A DNA stretch of 41,436 bases from Companilactobacillus keshanensis (GCF_003946205.1 NZ_RHOS01000019.1:1-41436); one strand, 5' to 3'. Counted from the first letter of the stretch, positions 17,111-24,745 are shown. The notes: generated by a model from the letters alone, not told the origin. Numbers and translations: made by a program.

Positions 17111-17187
17111 CCACCTTTCGGTTACAGGGCTTCTCCTTTTATCCAGTTTCCCAGAAATAAAAAAAGGATCCCATCAGGAACCTCTTA
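17111..17187 (-). promoter_or_regulatory. SMK box (SAM-III) riboswitch of metK
   Basis: The leader contains, in order, GGTTCCTGATGGGATCC, a linker with AAAAGGAGAAG, and GCCCTGTAACCGAAAGGTGG directly before the metK start. This closely matches the conserved core of SMK-box riboswitches described upstream of metK in Lactobacillales. The Shine-Dalgarno AGGTGG is part of the ligand-binding fold, so SAM binding would hide it and block translation. The assignment rests on remembered consensus, not a covariance search. Confidence 0.82.
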
Positions 17188-17230
17188 ATAGATTAACACA
17201 ACTTTTCTACACTTTCAGGAAAAAGTTGAA

Positions 17231-17259
17231 TTGACGTGAAAGTTTTTCTACACTAATAT
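17231..17259 (+). promoter_or_regulatory. Promoter of the membrane orphan at 17284
   Basis: TTGACG (17231-17236) and TAATAT (17254-17259) are separated by 17 bases, 24 bases before the start codon. Confidence 0.6.
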
Positions 17260-17283
17260 GTCTTTATACGTAAAGGAGTCTCT

Positions 17284-17949
17284 ATGAATAATCGCAAATT
17301 AATCGTTGCTCTGCTGGAGTTTATCAGCTATCATATTTTCCCCATCAGTTTTTTATTCACGCATGGTCTAAATAATTATTCAATTAACTTTTATCTGTTA
17401 GTTATGGTCGCCATGATTGCCTTTTATAAGGAATACGTTCGTACACTAAAACCGAATTTCTACTTTAATGGTCTATATAGTGTCTGCTTCTTTATTTTAG
17501 CGTTCATCTCTTATCGAACTTTAAATATCAATGTGATCATTTTGGCTTTTGTACAATTGGTTTTCTTATACTTGACCAAATACATTTCCAAGAAGTATCA
17601 GATCTTAGAAACATTAATCGATAATTTCATAATTCCAAGTTTTACTTCAATCGCGATTGCTTATACATATGCACACTTTATTTCAGTAAATTTTGTCGTA
17701 CCACTGCTATTGGTTAACATTTCCGCTATCTTGATTGACTACTTTGATGGTGAAATAGCTGACTTCATTCAGCTTGTAACCTTAGCGGGATTAACCTTGA
17801 TCCTCTTCTTCCTAGGTTATGTCAACATTATTACTGCCGTAACGATCGTAATTTTTGTAGTTGCTTCAACATTATTAAAAGAGTTCAGACATATCTCAGT
17901 TTCAAACTTAGTTTATCGTCTGATCGGAAATATTCTTCTATTAATATAG
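17284..17949 (+). CDS. Uncharacterised integral membrane protein
   Basis: I do not recognise a family for this 221-residue protein. It is very hydrophobic, with about six to seven membrane segments and short loops. Charged loop pieces such as YKEYVRTLKPNF (near residues 48-59) and KYISKKYQ (near 99-106) separate them. An aspartate-rich loop, DYFDGEIADF (about 153-162), sits between later segments. No signal peptide, enzymatic motif or transporter signature is evident. The start ATG follows AAAGGAG, and a good promoter lies upstream; a terminator follows, so it is a single-gene unit. It diverges from metK. Confidence 0.75.
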   Translation: MNNRKLIVALLEFISYHIFPISFLFTHGLNNYSINFYLLVMVAMIAFYKEYVRTLKPNFYFNGLYSVCFFILAFISYRTLNINVIILAFVQLVFLYLTKYISKKYQILETLIDNFIIPSFTSIAIAYTYAHFISVNFVVPLLLVNISAILIDYFDGEIADFIQLVTLAGLTLILFFLGYVNIITAVTIVIFVVASTLLKEFRHISVSNLVYRLIGNILLLI

Positions 17950-17954
17950 AAACA

Positions 17955-18009
17955 AACAGGAGCCGTATAACACCTTGAGAAAATCATGTGTTGTGTAGCT
18001 CCTGTTTTA
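17955..18009 (+). terminator. Terminator after the membrane orphan (likely bidirectional)
   Basis: AACAGGAGC / GCTCCTGTT with inner AACAC / GTGTT pairing is followed by TTTATAT. It also lies at the 3' end of the small minus-strand gene at 18026. Confidence 0.8.
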
Positions 18010-18025
18010 TATATCAAGGTCAATC

Positions 18026-18292
18026 TTAAATATGTTTCAAGAAATACAATTCTTCAGGTTTTAAATCAATCGTTTCTGATCGTTCAATAAAAGATCGAAT
18101 AGTTTTTTCGTGTTCAATTTTTAATTGTGTCTTTAATTTGCGGTTCTTCCAAAATCCGTACGCCATAATAGAAACTGGAATCATTTCAAAAAAAACAGTT
18201 GTAGGAACAAGCCAAGGTTCATCACGGATCAATTTAAAAAAATTAGCCTTATCCTCTGCATTTGCTGTTAATAATTTTGTAATTAATATCAC
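18026..18292 (-). CDS. Small uncharacterised single-pass membrane protein
   Basis: This 88-residue protein has one probable membrane segment (about residues 27-48, WLVPTTVFFEMIPVSIMAYGFW), followed by a basic and charged C-terminal half (KNRKLKTQLKIEHEKTIRSFIER) that may form a helix or coiled coil in the cytoplasm. No family is recognised. The assigned start is a GTG at 18290-18292, but AAAGGAG lies only about one base upstream, so the true start may be a rare codon a few triplets later. A perfect inverted repeat at 18314-18332 lies just upstream and may be an operator. Confidence 0.6.
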   Translation of the reverse strand: MILITKLLTANAEDKANFFKLIRDEPWLVPTTVFFEMIPVSIMAYGFWKNRKLKTQLKIEHEKTIRSFIERSETIDLKPEELYFLKHI

Positions 18293-18313
18293 ACTCCTTT
18301 GAAATTAACCACA

Positions 18314-18332
18314 TCATAACCCATTGTTATGA
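18314..18332. promoter_or_regulatory. Inverted repeat upstream of the 88-residue membrane protein
   Basis: TCATAAC-CCATT-GTTATGA is a perfect 7-bp inverted repeat with a 5-base spacer, 22 bases upstream of the gene. A further half-site-like TCATAA lies a few bases beyond. It is a candidate regulator site of unknown factor. Confidence 0.35.
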
Positions 18333-18353
18333 TTAAGTCATAATTGAGAACAC

Positions 18354-18378
18354 AAAAAAAACTAGGAACGCGTCCTAG
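18354..18378 (-). terminator. Terminator of the tRNA-Glu/tRNA-Val transcript
   Basis: CTAGGA / TCCTAG with a 5-base loop and eight U residues on the minus strand lies 18 bases after tRNA-Val. Confidence 0.85.
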
Positions 18379-18396
18379 CTAAAATGTTTTATTTGA

Positions 18397-18469
18397 TGGA
18401 GGATACAGGGATCGAACCTGTGACCTCCTGCTTGTAAGGCAGATGCTCTCCCAGCTGAGCTAATCCTCC
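18397..18469 (-). tRNA. tRNA-Val (anticodon TAC)
   Basis: The 73-base tRNA has acceptor GGAGGAT / ATCCTCC with discriminator A and no encoded CCA. The anticodon loop CTTACAA gives TAC. D-loop AGCTCAGCTGGGAGAGC and T-loop GGTTCGATCC are typical. It is transcribed after tRNA-Glu, nine bases downstream. Confidence 0.97.
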
Positions 18470-18478
18470 AAATAAAAG

Positions 18479-18550
18479 TGACCCGTACGGGATTTGAACC
18501 CATGTTACCGCCGTGAAAGGGCGGTGTCTTAACCACTTGACCAACGGGTC
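18479..18550 (-). tRNA. tRNA-Glu (anticodon TTC)
   Basis: The 72-base tRNA has acceptor GACCCGT / ACGGGTC with discriminator A and no encoded CCA. The anticodon loop CTTTCAC gives TTC, and the T-loop is GGTTCAAATCC. It is the first gene of a two-tRNA unit. Confidence 0.97.
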
Positions 18551-18582
18551 ATTTAATTATGTCTTTCTCAAGCACAAAAAAT

Positions 18583-18611
18583 ATTATATATTAACTATAA
18601 AGGCGTGGCAA
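18583..18611 (-). promoter_or_regulatory. Promoter of the tRNA-Glu/tRNA-Val unit
   Basis: TTGCCA (18606-18611) and TATAAT (18583-18588) are separated by exactly 17 bases on the minus strand, 33 bases upstream of tRNA-Glu. Confidence 0.8.
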
Positions 18612-18654
18612 GCCCTTTTTCAGGTTTTTGTAAAAAAGTTAGTGGAGGCAGATA

Positions 18655-19278
18655 TTGAATATAAAGGATTTTTTTGAAAATGGAGAAACAATGGATATTG
18701 CAAAAGATATGTTGGGACATACTTTTACATATCTTTCAGAAGAAGGAAAATTTTCAGGAATCATCGTTGAAACAGAGGCTTATCTAGGCGAAATTGACAA
18801 AGCAGCCCACTCCTACAACGGTCGGCATACACCTTCCAATGACCCTCTCTACCAAGATGGCGGTACGATTTACATTTATTCGATCCATAGTTGGCTGGAC
18901 ATGGACATTAGTATTCAGAAAAAAGGCGTTCCAAATGGAATTCTGATTCGAGGATTACAGCCGATCGAGGGTCTAGATTTAATGGAAAAAAATCGTAAAA
19001 AAACTGGATTCGATGTTTCAAATGGACCAGCTAAATGGATCAGAGCATTTGGAATTCGTGATAAGGACTTGTCTGGTACCTTCTTAAACTCTGATAATTT
19101 TATTTTTTCAAAAGAAAAAGTCCGGACTCCTCAAAATATTTTGACCACACCAAGAATTGGTGTTCCAAATAAAGAGCCATGGACTTCTAAAAAATTGCGT
19201 TTTATTGTTGAAGGAAACCCTTATGTTTCCAAAATGTATAAACGTGATATGAATCTAGACACTTATGGTTGGTTATAG
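18655..19278 (+). CDS. 3-methyladenine DNA glycosylase (MPG/AAG family)
   Basis: This 207-residue base-excision repair enzyme removes alkylated purines such as 3-methyladenine and hypoxanthine from DNA. Family signatures are IVETEAYLGEIDKAAHSYNG near residues 37-56 (the glutamate is the catalytic acid), GGTIYIYSIHSWLDM (variant of the usual YVYFIYGMHY strand), ILIRGLQPIEGLDLM, and NGPAKWIRAFGI. The start is TTG at 18655, supported by GTGGAGG eight bases upstream. The gene stops six bases into the 3' end of the convergent metal ATPase gene. Confidence 0.9.
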   Translation: MNIKDFFENGETMDIAKDMLGHTFTYLSEEGKFSGIIVETEAYLGEIDKAAHSYNGRHTPSNDPLYQDGGTIYIYSIHSWLDMDISIQKKGVPNGILIRGLQPIEGLDLMEKNRKKTGFDVSNGPAKWIRAFGIRDKDLSGTFLNSDNFIFSKEKVRTPQNILTTPRIGVPNKEPWTSKKLRFIVEGNPYVSKMYKRDMNLDTYGWL

Positions 19279-21066
19279 TCGATCACTTCTAGCTCTCAAA
19301 GCATAGAGAATTGTAACTGTATCAACTACTTCTTGAAGTAATGCTCCAACAATAGTTGGAATAAATCCAAATCCGGCGATCACCATCAACACGATACAGA
19401 TAAATATTCCGATCAAAACAGCTTCCTTAGCTACTTTCAAGGTATCACGAGATATCTTCACCACTTGTGCAACTTTATCAAAGTCATCTTGCAGAATAAC
19501 TGCATCAGCCGACTCACTTGCGGCATTTGCACCTTGATACCCCATTGCGATACCGGCATCAGCTAAAGCCAATGCTGGGGCATCATTTACCCCGTCACCA
19601 ACCATAATAGTCGGATGTTCTTCAATGCCTTTAATGATTTTAACTTTATCATTAGGCAAACTTTCGGGATAAGTTTGCGTTATTCCAACTTGAGAGGCAA
19701 CCTTTGCGGTTGTCTCTTTTTTATCTCCAGTTATCAATAGAATATTTTTGAGGCCAAAATCCCTTAACTTTTGAATAGTTGAAGCAGCTTCTGGCCTAAC
19801 CTGATCTAGTAAACTAAAAACCCCGGCATATTTGCTATCAATTGAAACATATACACCTGATCCTTTGACTTGATCAATTTTTTCTTCTGTAACGAATTTC
19901 TCTTGACCAACTTTAACATAATGACCGTCAATAAACCCGACGATACCTTGGGCCGTATATTCTTTGATCTTATCAACTTTTTTTAGTTTTAATCCTTTTT
20001 TAACTGCATAATTCACAATTGTTTGCGCCATAATGTGACTGGAATTTTCTTCCAATGAAGCAGCGTAAGTTAAAACTATATCTTCATCAAAGCCAGGTTT
20101 AATTATTGCTTCATCAACTACTAATTTACCTTTAGTGATCGTACCCGTTTTATCAAAAGCAATTGTTTTGGCTGAAGATATTTTTTCCAAGGCCGTCCCT
20201 GATTTAACGATAATACCATTTCTACTTGTACGACTCATCCCCGATACAAAGGCTATTGGTGCAGCCAATATCAAAGGACATGGCGAAGCGACTACCAATA
20301 CTTGTGCTATCCTGACAGGATCTTTTGACAAGTACCAAGCGAGACCAGCGATCACATAAGCAATAATTGTAAATGGCAACGCATAACGGTCAGCTAATCT
20401 AACAAAGTGTGCTGGATTAGACTCCGACTCTTTAACTAATTTAACAATAGCTTGATATTCACTATCGGCAGCTAATTTTTTTGCTTCCATTTTAAATGGA
20501 TACTCGCCATTGATCGAACCCGACATAACTTCTGAACCAACTTCAACATCCACTGGTACCGATTCGCCAGTCAAAGAAGATTCATCAACATTTGATTTAC
20601 CATCATATACTGCACCATCGACAGGAACTTGTTCTTTAGAACGAATTAATAACTTATCCCCAATTTTAACATCGTCAATATCAATATTTTGAATTCCTTG
20701 CGAAGTTATTTTATGTGCAACTGAAGGCGCATTATCTAAAAGTGATTTCAGCTCACTCTTAGCTTTATTAGCGGCATATTCCTCAAGGCTGTCTCCACCA
20801 GTGAGCATTAGTAAAATAACCCACCCGGCCCAGTATTGACCTAAAACAATCGTCGCGACGATCGCAGTGATTGCTAAAAGATCTACCCCAAAATCACCAT
20901 TTTTTAATACCTTGACCATATCAATGAACATAATCAAAGCTAAAATCAATCCTAAAATACTAATGATCCATTGTGAATAAACTGGCAATTTAAACAAGAA
21001 CTCTAATACAAACGCTATCACACCTATGGTTAGCGTTCCATAGAGCTTAATCTTATCCGAATTCAT
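19273..21066 (-). CDS. Heavy-metal-translocating P1B-type ATPase
   Basis: This 597-residue membrane pump uses ATP to move a transition-metal ion across the cytoplasmic membrane. It has no N-terminal HMA/CxxC metal-binding domain. Motifs: TGES at 166-169 (actuator), SPC at 261-263 in TM6, phosphorylation site DKTGT with Asp305, and hinge GDGVNDAP. The SPC motif places it near the P1B-4 group (Co, Fe or Zn/Cd export), not the CPC copper group; the metal is inferred only. The usual HP dipeptide of the nucleotide-binding domain reads SHIMAQ (His344, Pro replaced by Ile). The start ATG follows TTAGGAGG. A TATAAT at 21095-21100 may be its -10, directly behind the nrdG terminator. Confidence 0.92.
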   Translation of the reverse strand: MNSDKIKLYGTLTIGVIAFVLEFLFKLPVYSQWIISILGLILALIMFIDMVKVLKNGDFGVDLLAITAIVATIVLGQYWAGWVILLMLTGGDSLEEYAANKAKSELKSLLDNAPSVAHKITSQGIQNIDIDDVKIGDKLLIRSKEQVPVDGAVYDGKSNVDESSLTGESVPVDVEVGSEVMSGSINGEYPFKMEAKKLAADSEYQAIVKLVKESESNPAHFVRLADRYALPFTIIAYVIAGLAWYLSKDPVRIAQVLVVASPCPLILAAPIAFVSGMSRTSRNGIIVKSGTALEKISSAKTIAFDKTGTITKGKLVVDEAIIKPGFDEDIVLTYAASLEENSSHIMAQTIVNYAVKKGLKLKKVDKIKEYTAQGIVGFIDGHYVKVGQEKFVTEEKIDQVKGSGVYVSIDSKYAGVFSLLDQVRPEAASTIQKLRDFGLKNILLITGDKKETTAKVASQVGITQTYPESLPNDKVKIIKGIEEHPTIMVGDGVNDAPALALADAGIAMGYQGANAASESADAVILQDDFDKVAQVVKISRDTLKVAKEAVLIGIFICIVLMVIAGFGFIPTIVGALLQEVVDTVTILYALRARSDRL

Positions 21067-21103
21067 AGTTAACCTCCTAATGACCCTACTTACGATTATA
21101 CCT

Positions 21104-21135
21104 AAAAAAAAAGCCTTGAGTTCAATACCCAAGAC
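21104..21135 (-). terminator. Terminator after nrdG
   Basis: GTCTTG / CAAGGC with an 11-base loop and nine U residues on the minus strand lies about 11 bases after the nrdG stop. Confidence 0.75.
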
Positions 21136-21145
21136 GGTTTTCCTT

Positions 21146-21727
21146 TTATTTAACTAAATTTTTCCAAATAACAACTTTATCTTCTGCTAAGGATTTTTGC
21201 ACATCAATTATACGTTGATTAGAGCTTCCACGAAATTGCAAAGTTAAATCCTTTTTGGCCTGCAAGAATCTGCCATCAATCAAAATATCTACTAAGGATA
21301 ACAACTCTAGTTTGTCATCTGACTCTTTCATCAATTCATCCCAAGAATATCCAGTCCATGACCAGATATCCTTACTATGACCAAATTCTTTTCTGACTCT
21401 TTTACAAAGTGACAGACAAACTTGAGTATTAACAAATGGTTCCCCACCTAACAAAGTAAGTCCTTGAACATAGCTTTGACTTAGGTCTTCAATGATCTGA
21501 TCCTCTAACTCTTTAGTATATGGTTTCCCATATCTAAAATCTTGTGCGGCAACATTATAGCAGCCTGGACATCTAAACAGACAGCCACTGACATAAAGGC
21601 TGCAGCGAACACCTTCTCCGTCAACAAAATTGAATGGTTTATAATCTGCAATGCGTTTCTGACTTAAATCTTTAGCCATCCATTCTTTGGGTGTCGGATT
21701 GTTTGGTTCTCTGGTAGTTCGCGGCAT
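21146..21727 (-). CDS. nrdG: Anaerobic ribonucleotide reductase activating protein
   Basis: NrdG is a radical SAM enzyme that uses a [4Fe-4S] cluster and SAM to form the glycyl radical on NrdD. The 193-residue protein has the cluster motif CLFRCPGC (Cx3Cx2C) at about residues 49-56, preceded by NFVDGEGVRCSLYVSG, and the SAM-binding LTLLGGEPF. The ATG at 21727 is preceded by CGGAGATGATC and would overlap nrdD by 56 bases; the internal ATG at about 21679 is an alternative start with a weaker site. Overlap with nrdD indicates translational coupling. Confidence 0.94.
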   Translation of the reverse strand: MPRTTREPNNPTPKEWMAKDLSQKRIADYKPFNFVDGEGVRCSLYVSGCLFRCPGCYNVAAQDFRYGKPYTKELEDQIIEDLSQSYVQGLTLLGGEPFVNTQVCLSLCKRVRKEFGHSKDIWSWTGYSWDELMKESDDKLELLSLVDILIDGRFLQAKKDLTLQFRGSSNQRIIDVQKSLAEDKVVIWKNLVK

Positions 21728-23879
21728 TTTTGATCATCTCCGGTGTCATATTCTTTCTTCTTGAAGCAATTTCTACATGGCGTCCATGAATCATGGGACG
21801 CTGTTGAGGGTTTCCTAAATATCCACAAGTTCTTTTAACAACATCACAGAATTTAGGATCATGATTCCCACATTCAGGACAAACAAAGCCTCTAGCGGTA
21901 GCCTTAAATTCACCCTTGAATCCACATTTAAAGCATTGGTCAATCGAAGTATTTGTCCCCAAATATCCGACATGATCATAGGCCCAATCCCAAACTGACT
22001 CTAGCGCCTTAGGATTTTGCTTAAGATTTGGATATTCACAGTAGTGGATAAAACCACCAGAAGCATACTTAGGAAATACTTCTTCAAATGATAATTTTTC
22101 AAATGGTGATGGATGTTTTCTAACATCGTAATGAAAACTATTTGTGTAATATTCCTTATCAGTGATATCGGGAATACGACCAAATTTTTTGATATCATCT
22201 CGACAGAATGTATCAGTTAAAGATTCAGCTGGAGTTGAGTATAAACTGTAATGATATCCACTCTCTTCTGCCCAAGCACTACATTTGTCGTGTAAAGCTT
22301 TAACAATTTTTTCGGCAAAATCATGGGCTTCTTGATTATGTTCCCAATCATTACCAAAGAATTCTGTACAAACCTCATAAATCCCAATATATCCTAGTGA
22401 AACCGTAGCACGCTGATCCTTAAACAATTCATCAATACTATCAGTTTCCTTTAAACGTTTACCAAAAGCCCCATACATATACAATAGTGGAGCGTTTTCT
22501 GGTTTGGCCTCTTTAGTACGTTCAATTCGATACTCTAGAGCTTCATGACATAAAGCCATCTTCTCTTCAAAAATATCCCAGAATAAGTCTTTATTTCCAG
22601 TTGATTCCAGAGCAATTCTTGGCAAATTAACCGTTACAACGCCGAGATTCATCCGACCAGAATTCACTTCTTTGCCGGTTTCATCCTCCCAACCTTGTAA
22701 AAATGAACGACATCCCATTGGTGTTTTAAAACTACCAGTTAATTCAACGATTTTGTCATACATCAATAAGTCAGGATACATTCTCTTAGTTGAACACTCT
22801 AAGGCCAATTCCTTAATGTCATAATTAGGGTCTGTTGGTGCCAAGTTCAAACCTTTTTTAACTGTAAAAGTTAATTTGGGGAAAATTGCTGTACGATGTT
22901 CTTTTCCCAATCCCTTGATACGGATCTTCAAAATTGATTTTTGAATTTCACGTTCAATCCAGTTAGTTCCTAAGCCAAAATTGATTGTTGTAAAAGGTGT
23001 CTGGCCTTGTGATGAATATAGAGTATTGATTTCATATTCCAAAGCCTGCATAGCATCGTAAATATCTTTTTTAGTTTTCTCACGAGCAAACTCGTCTTGC
23101 TTATCTTCTATGACCCATTCTTTAGCATCATTGAGATGCTTTTCATAATTGATCTGAGCATAGGGTGCTAATAATTGATCAATTCGATTAGCTGAACAAC
23201 CACCGTATTGCAATGAGGCAACATTGGCAATTATCTGTGACATTTGAGCCGTTGCCGTTTGAATTGAACGTGGTGAAGATACCCAAGCGTTACCTATTTT
23301 GAAACCATTTGTCAACATTTCATCAAAGTCGATCAAACAGCAATTTGTCTCTGGTGTAACTGGTGAATAATCTAAATCATGCCAATGAAGATCCCCTCTT
23401 AAGTGGGCCTTGGCAACTAGGTCTGGCAACATTTTTAGACCAATAGCTCGACTAGCTACACCTGCTTCAAGGTCACGTTGTGTATTAAAGACCTTACTAT
23501 CTTTATTAGCATTTTCATGCACGATAGCCTCATTATTACCAAACAATTTATTGATGTTTTTCTCAACATTTGTCGCATCAGAAAAAGAATCTCTTTCGCG
23601 CGCAAAATAAGCCTGATACAAGTCAACTTGAGTCGTCAACTTATACTTATTCATCAAATCAACAATCAACTGATGCAATTCTGTTGTTTCAATCAATGTT
23701 GAATCTTGATATTCGGTGACAATATCCTGTTTTATTTGATTGATCAAACTCTCATCATCGATCAACTTATTTAATACAAAATCAATTTTGTAAGAGTAAA
23801 ATTTTGTCTTCTCTCCAGATCTTTTTTCGATTGGAATTTCGTTTAATGCATCCAGTACATTTTCTTTAATATCTAACAT
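21672..23879 (-). CDS. nrdD: Anaerobic (class III) ribonucleoside-triphosphate reductase
   Basis: NrdD reduces ribonucleotides to deoxyribonucleotides without oxygen, using a glycyl radical. In this 735-residue protein the N-terminal 90 residues look like an ATP-cone regulatory region. The catalytic barrel contains PETNCCLIDFDEM with the substrate-site cysteine, and MGCRSFLQGWEDE. The C-terminal zinc site is CFKCGF...CPEC, and the radical glycine lies in RTCGYLGNPQQRP. The ATG at 23877-23879 follows AAAGGG; longer in-frame extensions would run through the promoter. It forms an operon with nrdG. Two NrdR-box-like repeats lie upstream, one over the -35. Confidence 0.96.
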   Translation of the reverse strand: MLDIKENVLDALNEIPIEKRSGEKTKFYSYKIDFVLNKLIDDESLINQIKQDIVTEYQDSTLIETTELHQLIVDLMNKYKLTTQVDLYQAYFARERDSFSDATNVEKNINKLFGNNEAIVHENANKDSKVFNTQRDLEAGVASRAIGLKMLPDLVAKAHLRGDLHWHDLDYSPVTPETNCCLIDFDEMLTNGFKIGNAWVSSPRSIQTATAQMSQIIANVASLQYGGCSANRIDQLLAPYAQINYEKHLNDAKEWVIEDKQDEFAREKTKKDIYDAMQALEYEINTLYSSQGQTPFTTINFGLGTNWIEREIQKSILKIRIKGLGKEHRTAIFPKLTFTVKKGLNLAPTDPNYDIKELALECSTKRMYPDLLMYDKIVELTGSFKTPMGCRSFLQGWEDETGKEVNSGRMNLGVVTVNLPRIALESTGNKDLFWDIFEEKMALCHEALEYRIERTKEAKPENAPLLYMYGAFGKRLKETDSIDELFKDQRATVSLGYIGIYEVCTEFFGNDWEHNQEAHDFAEKIVKALHDKCSAWAEESGYHYSLYSTPAESLTDTFCRDDIKKFGRIPDITDKEYYTNSFHYDVRKHPSPFEKLSFEEVFPKYASGGFIHYCEYPNLKQNPKALESVWDWAYDHVGYLGTNTSIDQCFKCGFKGEFKATARGFVCPECGNHDPKFCDVVKRTCGYLGNPQQRPMIHGRHVEIASRRKNMTPEMIKNAANYQRTKQSDTQRMDG

Positions 23880-23909
23880 ACACACACAACCCTTTATTGA
23901 ATAAATAAT

Positions 23910-23938
23910 ATTATATGTGGTTATTTTGAGTAAATCAA
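23910..23938 (-). promoter_or_regulatory. nrdDG promoter
   Basis: TTGATT (23933-23938) and TATAAT (23910-23915) are separated by 17 bases on the minus strand, about 30 bases before the nrdD start. The -35 lies inside the proximal NrdR-box-like repeat. Confidence 0.8.
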
Positions 23939-23981
23939 CATCTAGTGGTAGTACCAATTTGTTTCACGCTATATCTAGTAT
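23933..23981 (-). promoter_or_regulatory. Pair of NrdR-box-like repeats
   Basis: The distal repeat ATACTAGATATAGCGT (23966-23981) matches about 13 of 16 positions of the consensus acaCwAtATaTwGtgt. The proximal repeat CCACTAGATGTTGATT (23933-23948) matches about 11. Their centres are 33 bases apart, close to three helical turns, as usual for NrdR sites. NrdR is the ATP/dATP-sensing repressor of ribonucleotide reductase genes. Confidence 0.7.
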
Positions 23982-24152
23982 GTGGTTCCTAGAGGATAAA
24001 TTATTTTCTCGGATGATGTTTCATAAAAAATCCAAATTTTACTCAAAAAATCAAGGAATTTTTTTAGTTAATTTATTTATCATTTTTTAAATTTTATTCA
24101 AATTGTATATATATGTAGTTATTTTCACTTATCAAAAATTATTCTTTTTAAG
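23982..24152. other. AT-rich spacer between nrdD and hrtR
   Basis: This part of the 347-base divergent spacer is strongly AT-rich, with several A and T tracts. I see no open reading frame, hairpin or clear promoter in it beyond the flanking NrdR-box and TetR-operator elements. Confidence 0.5.
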
Positions 24153-24167
24153 TTGACACCGTGTCAC
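24153..24167 (+). promoter_or_regulatory. TetR/HrtR operator 1, overlapping the -35
   Basis: TTGACACCGTGTCAC is a 15-base palindrome with one mismatch to operator 2. Its first six bases are also the -35 hexamer TTGACA. The sequence resembles the palindrome recognised by the lactococcal heme sensor HrtR, as I remember it. Confidence 0.8.
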
Positions 24168-24182
24168 TTTTTGCTTTATACT
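24153..24182 (+). promoter_or_regulatory. Promoter of the hrtRBA-like operon
   Basis: TTGACA (24153-24158) and TATACT (24177-24182) are separated by 18 bases. The promoter is bracketed by two copies of the operator palindrome, consistent with autorepression by the TetR-family protein. Confidence 0.8.
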
Positions 24183-24198
24183 TACAGCACAGTTAAAG

Positions 24199-24213
24199 GT
24201 GACACCGTGTCAC
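24199..24213 (+). promoter_or_regulatory. TetR/HrtR operator 2, downstream of the -10
   Basis: GTGACACCGTGTCAC is a perfect 15-base palindrome lying between the transcription start and the AGGAGG of the regulator gene, 46 bases after operator 1. Confidence 0.85.
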
Positions 24214-24226
24214 TTAGGAGGTCATT

Positions 24227-24745
24227 ATGGTTTCAAACACATTTGAAAATTTAGATACTGACAAAAAGACAAGAATAATAGACTCACTACTAAACGAATT
24301 CTCTAATCACACATTGAATGAGGCACAGGTTTCTCGAATCGTGAAAGAATCCGGAATCGCACGCGGTGCTTTTTATAAATATTTTGACGATTTAAAAGAT
24401 GCCTACAGCCATCTCTATGGCATAGCTATGAGAGATATCCATCAGGATATCGAGACTGAACGGTCCGAATCCCCATCTGCATATGTTCAACAGACGCGTG
24501 AGTTTGTTGAAAAAAGTAAAGACAGTCGCTTTTATTCCCTAGTAAAAATGCATATTCTGCATAATGAATCGACCTTTGTTTCCGTTTTTGATGATCATCT
24601 GATAACTGAAAGTGAATATCACTGGGCTACTCAAGTGATGATCCACGAAACCATTAAGCAAATAATGCTAGAACCTAGTGCCAAAGAAATTCTATTGAAG
24701 AAACTTGCTAATATTTTGACCACTTTAGCAACAGAGGAAAAATAA
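24227..24745 (+). CDS. hrtR: TetR-family regulator, probable heme sensor HrtR
   Basis: This 172-residue repressor has an N-terminal helix-turn-helix (about 28-52, with SRIVKESGIARGAFYKYFDDL) and a helical ligand domain. In Lactococcus HrtR, heme is bound by His72 and a second histidine near position 149. This protein has His72 (RDIHQDIE) at the same position and His140 (MIHETIKQ), which could be the second ligand in a shorter protein. Gene order (regulator, FtsX-like permease, ATPase) and the operator palindromes support an HrtR-type heme-responsive repressor of heme efflux. Heme sensing remains an inference. The start follows AGGAGG, and the permease gene starts directly at its stop. Confidence 0.8.
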   Translation: MVSNTFENLDTDKKTRIIDSLLNEFSNHTLNEAQVSRIVKESGIARGAFYKYFDDLKDAYSHLYGIAMRDIHQDIETERSESPSAYVQQTREFVEKSKDSRFYSLVKMHILHNESTFVSVFDDHLITESEYHWATQVMIHETIKQIMLEPSAKEILLKKLANILTTLATEEK

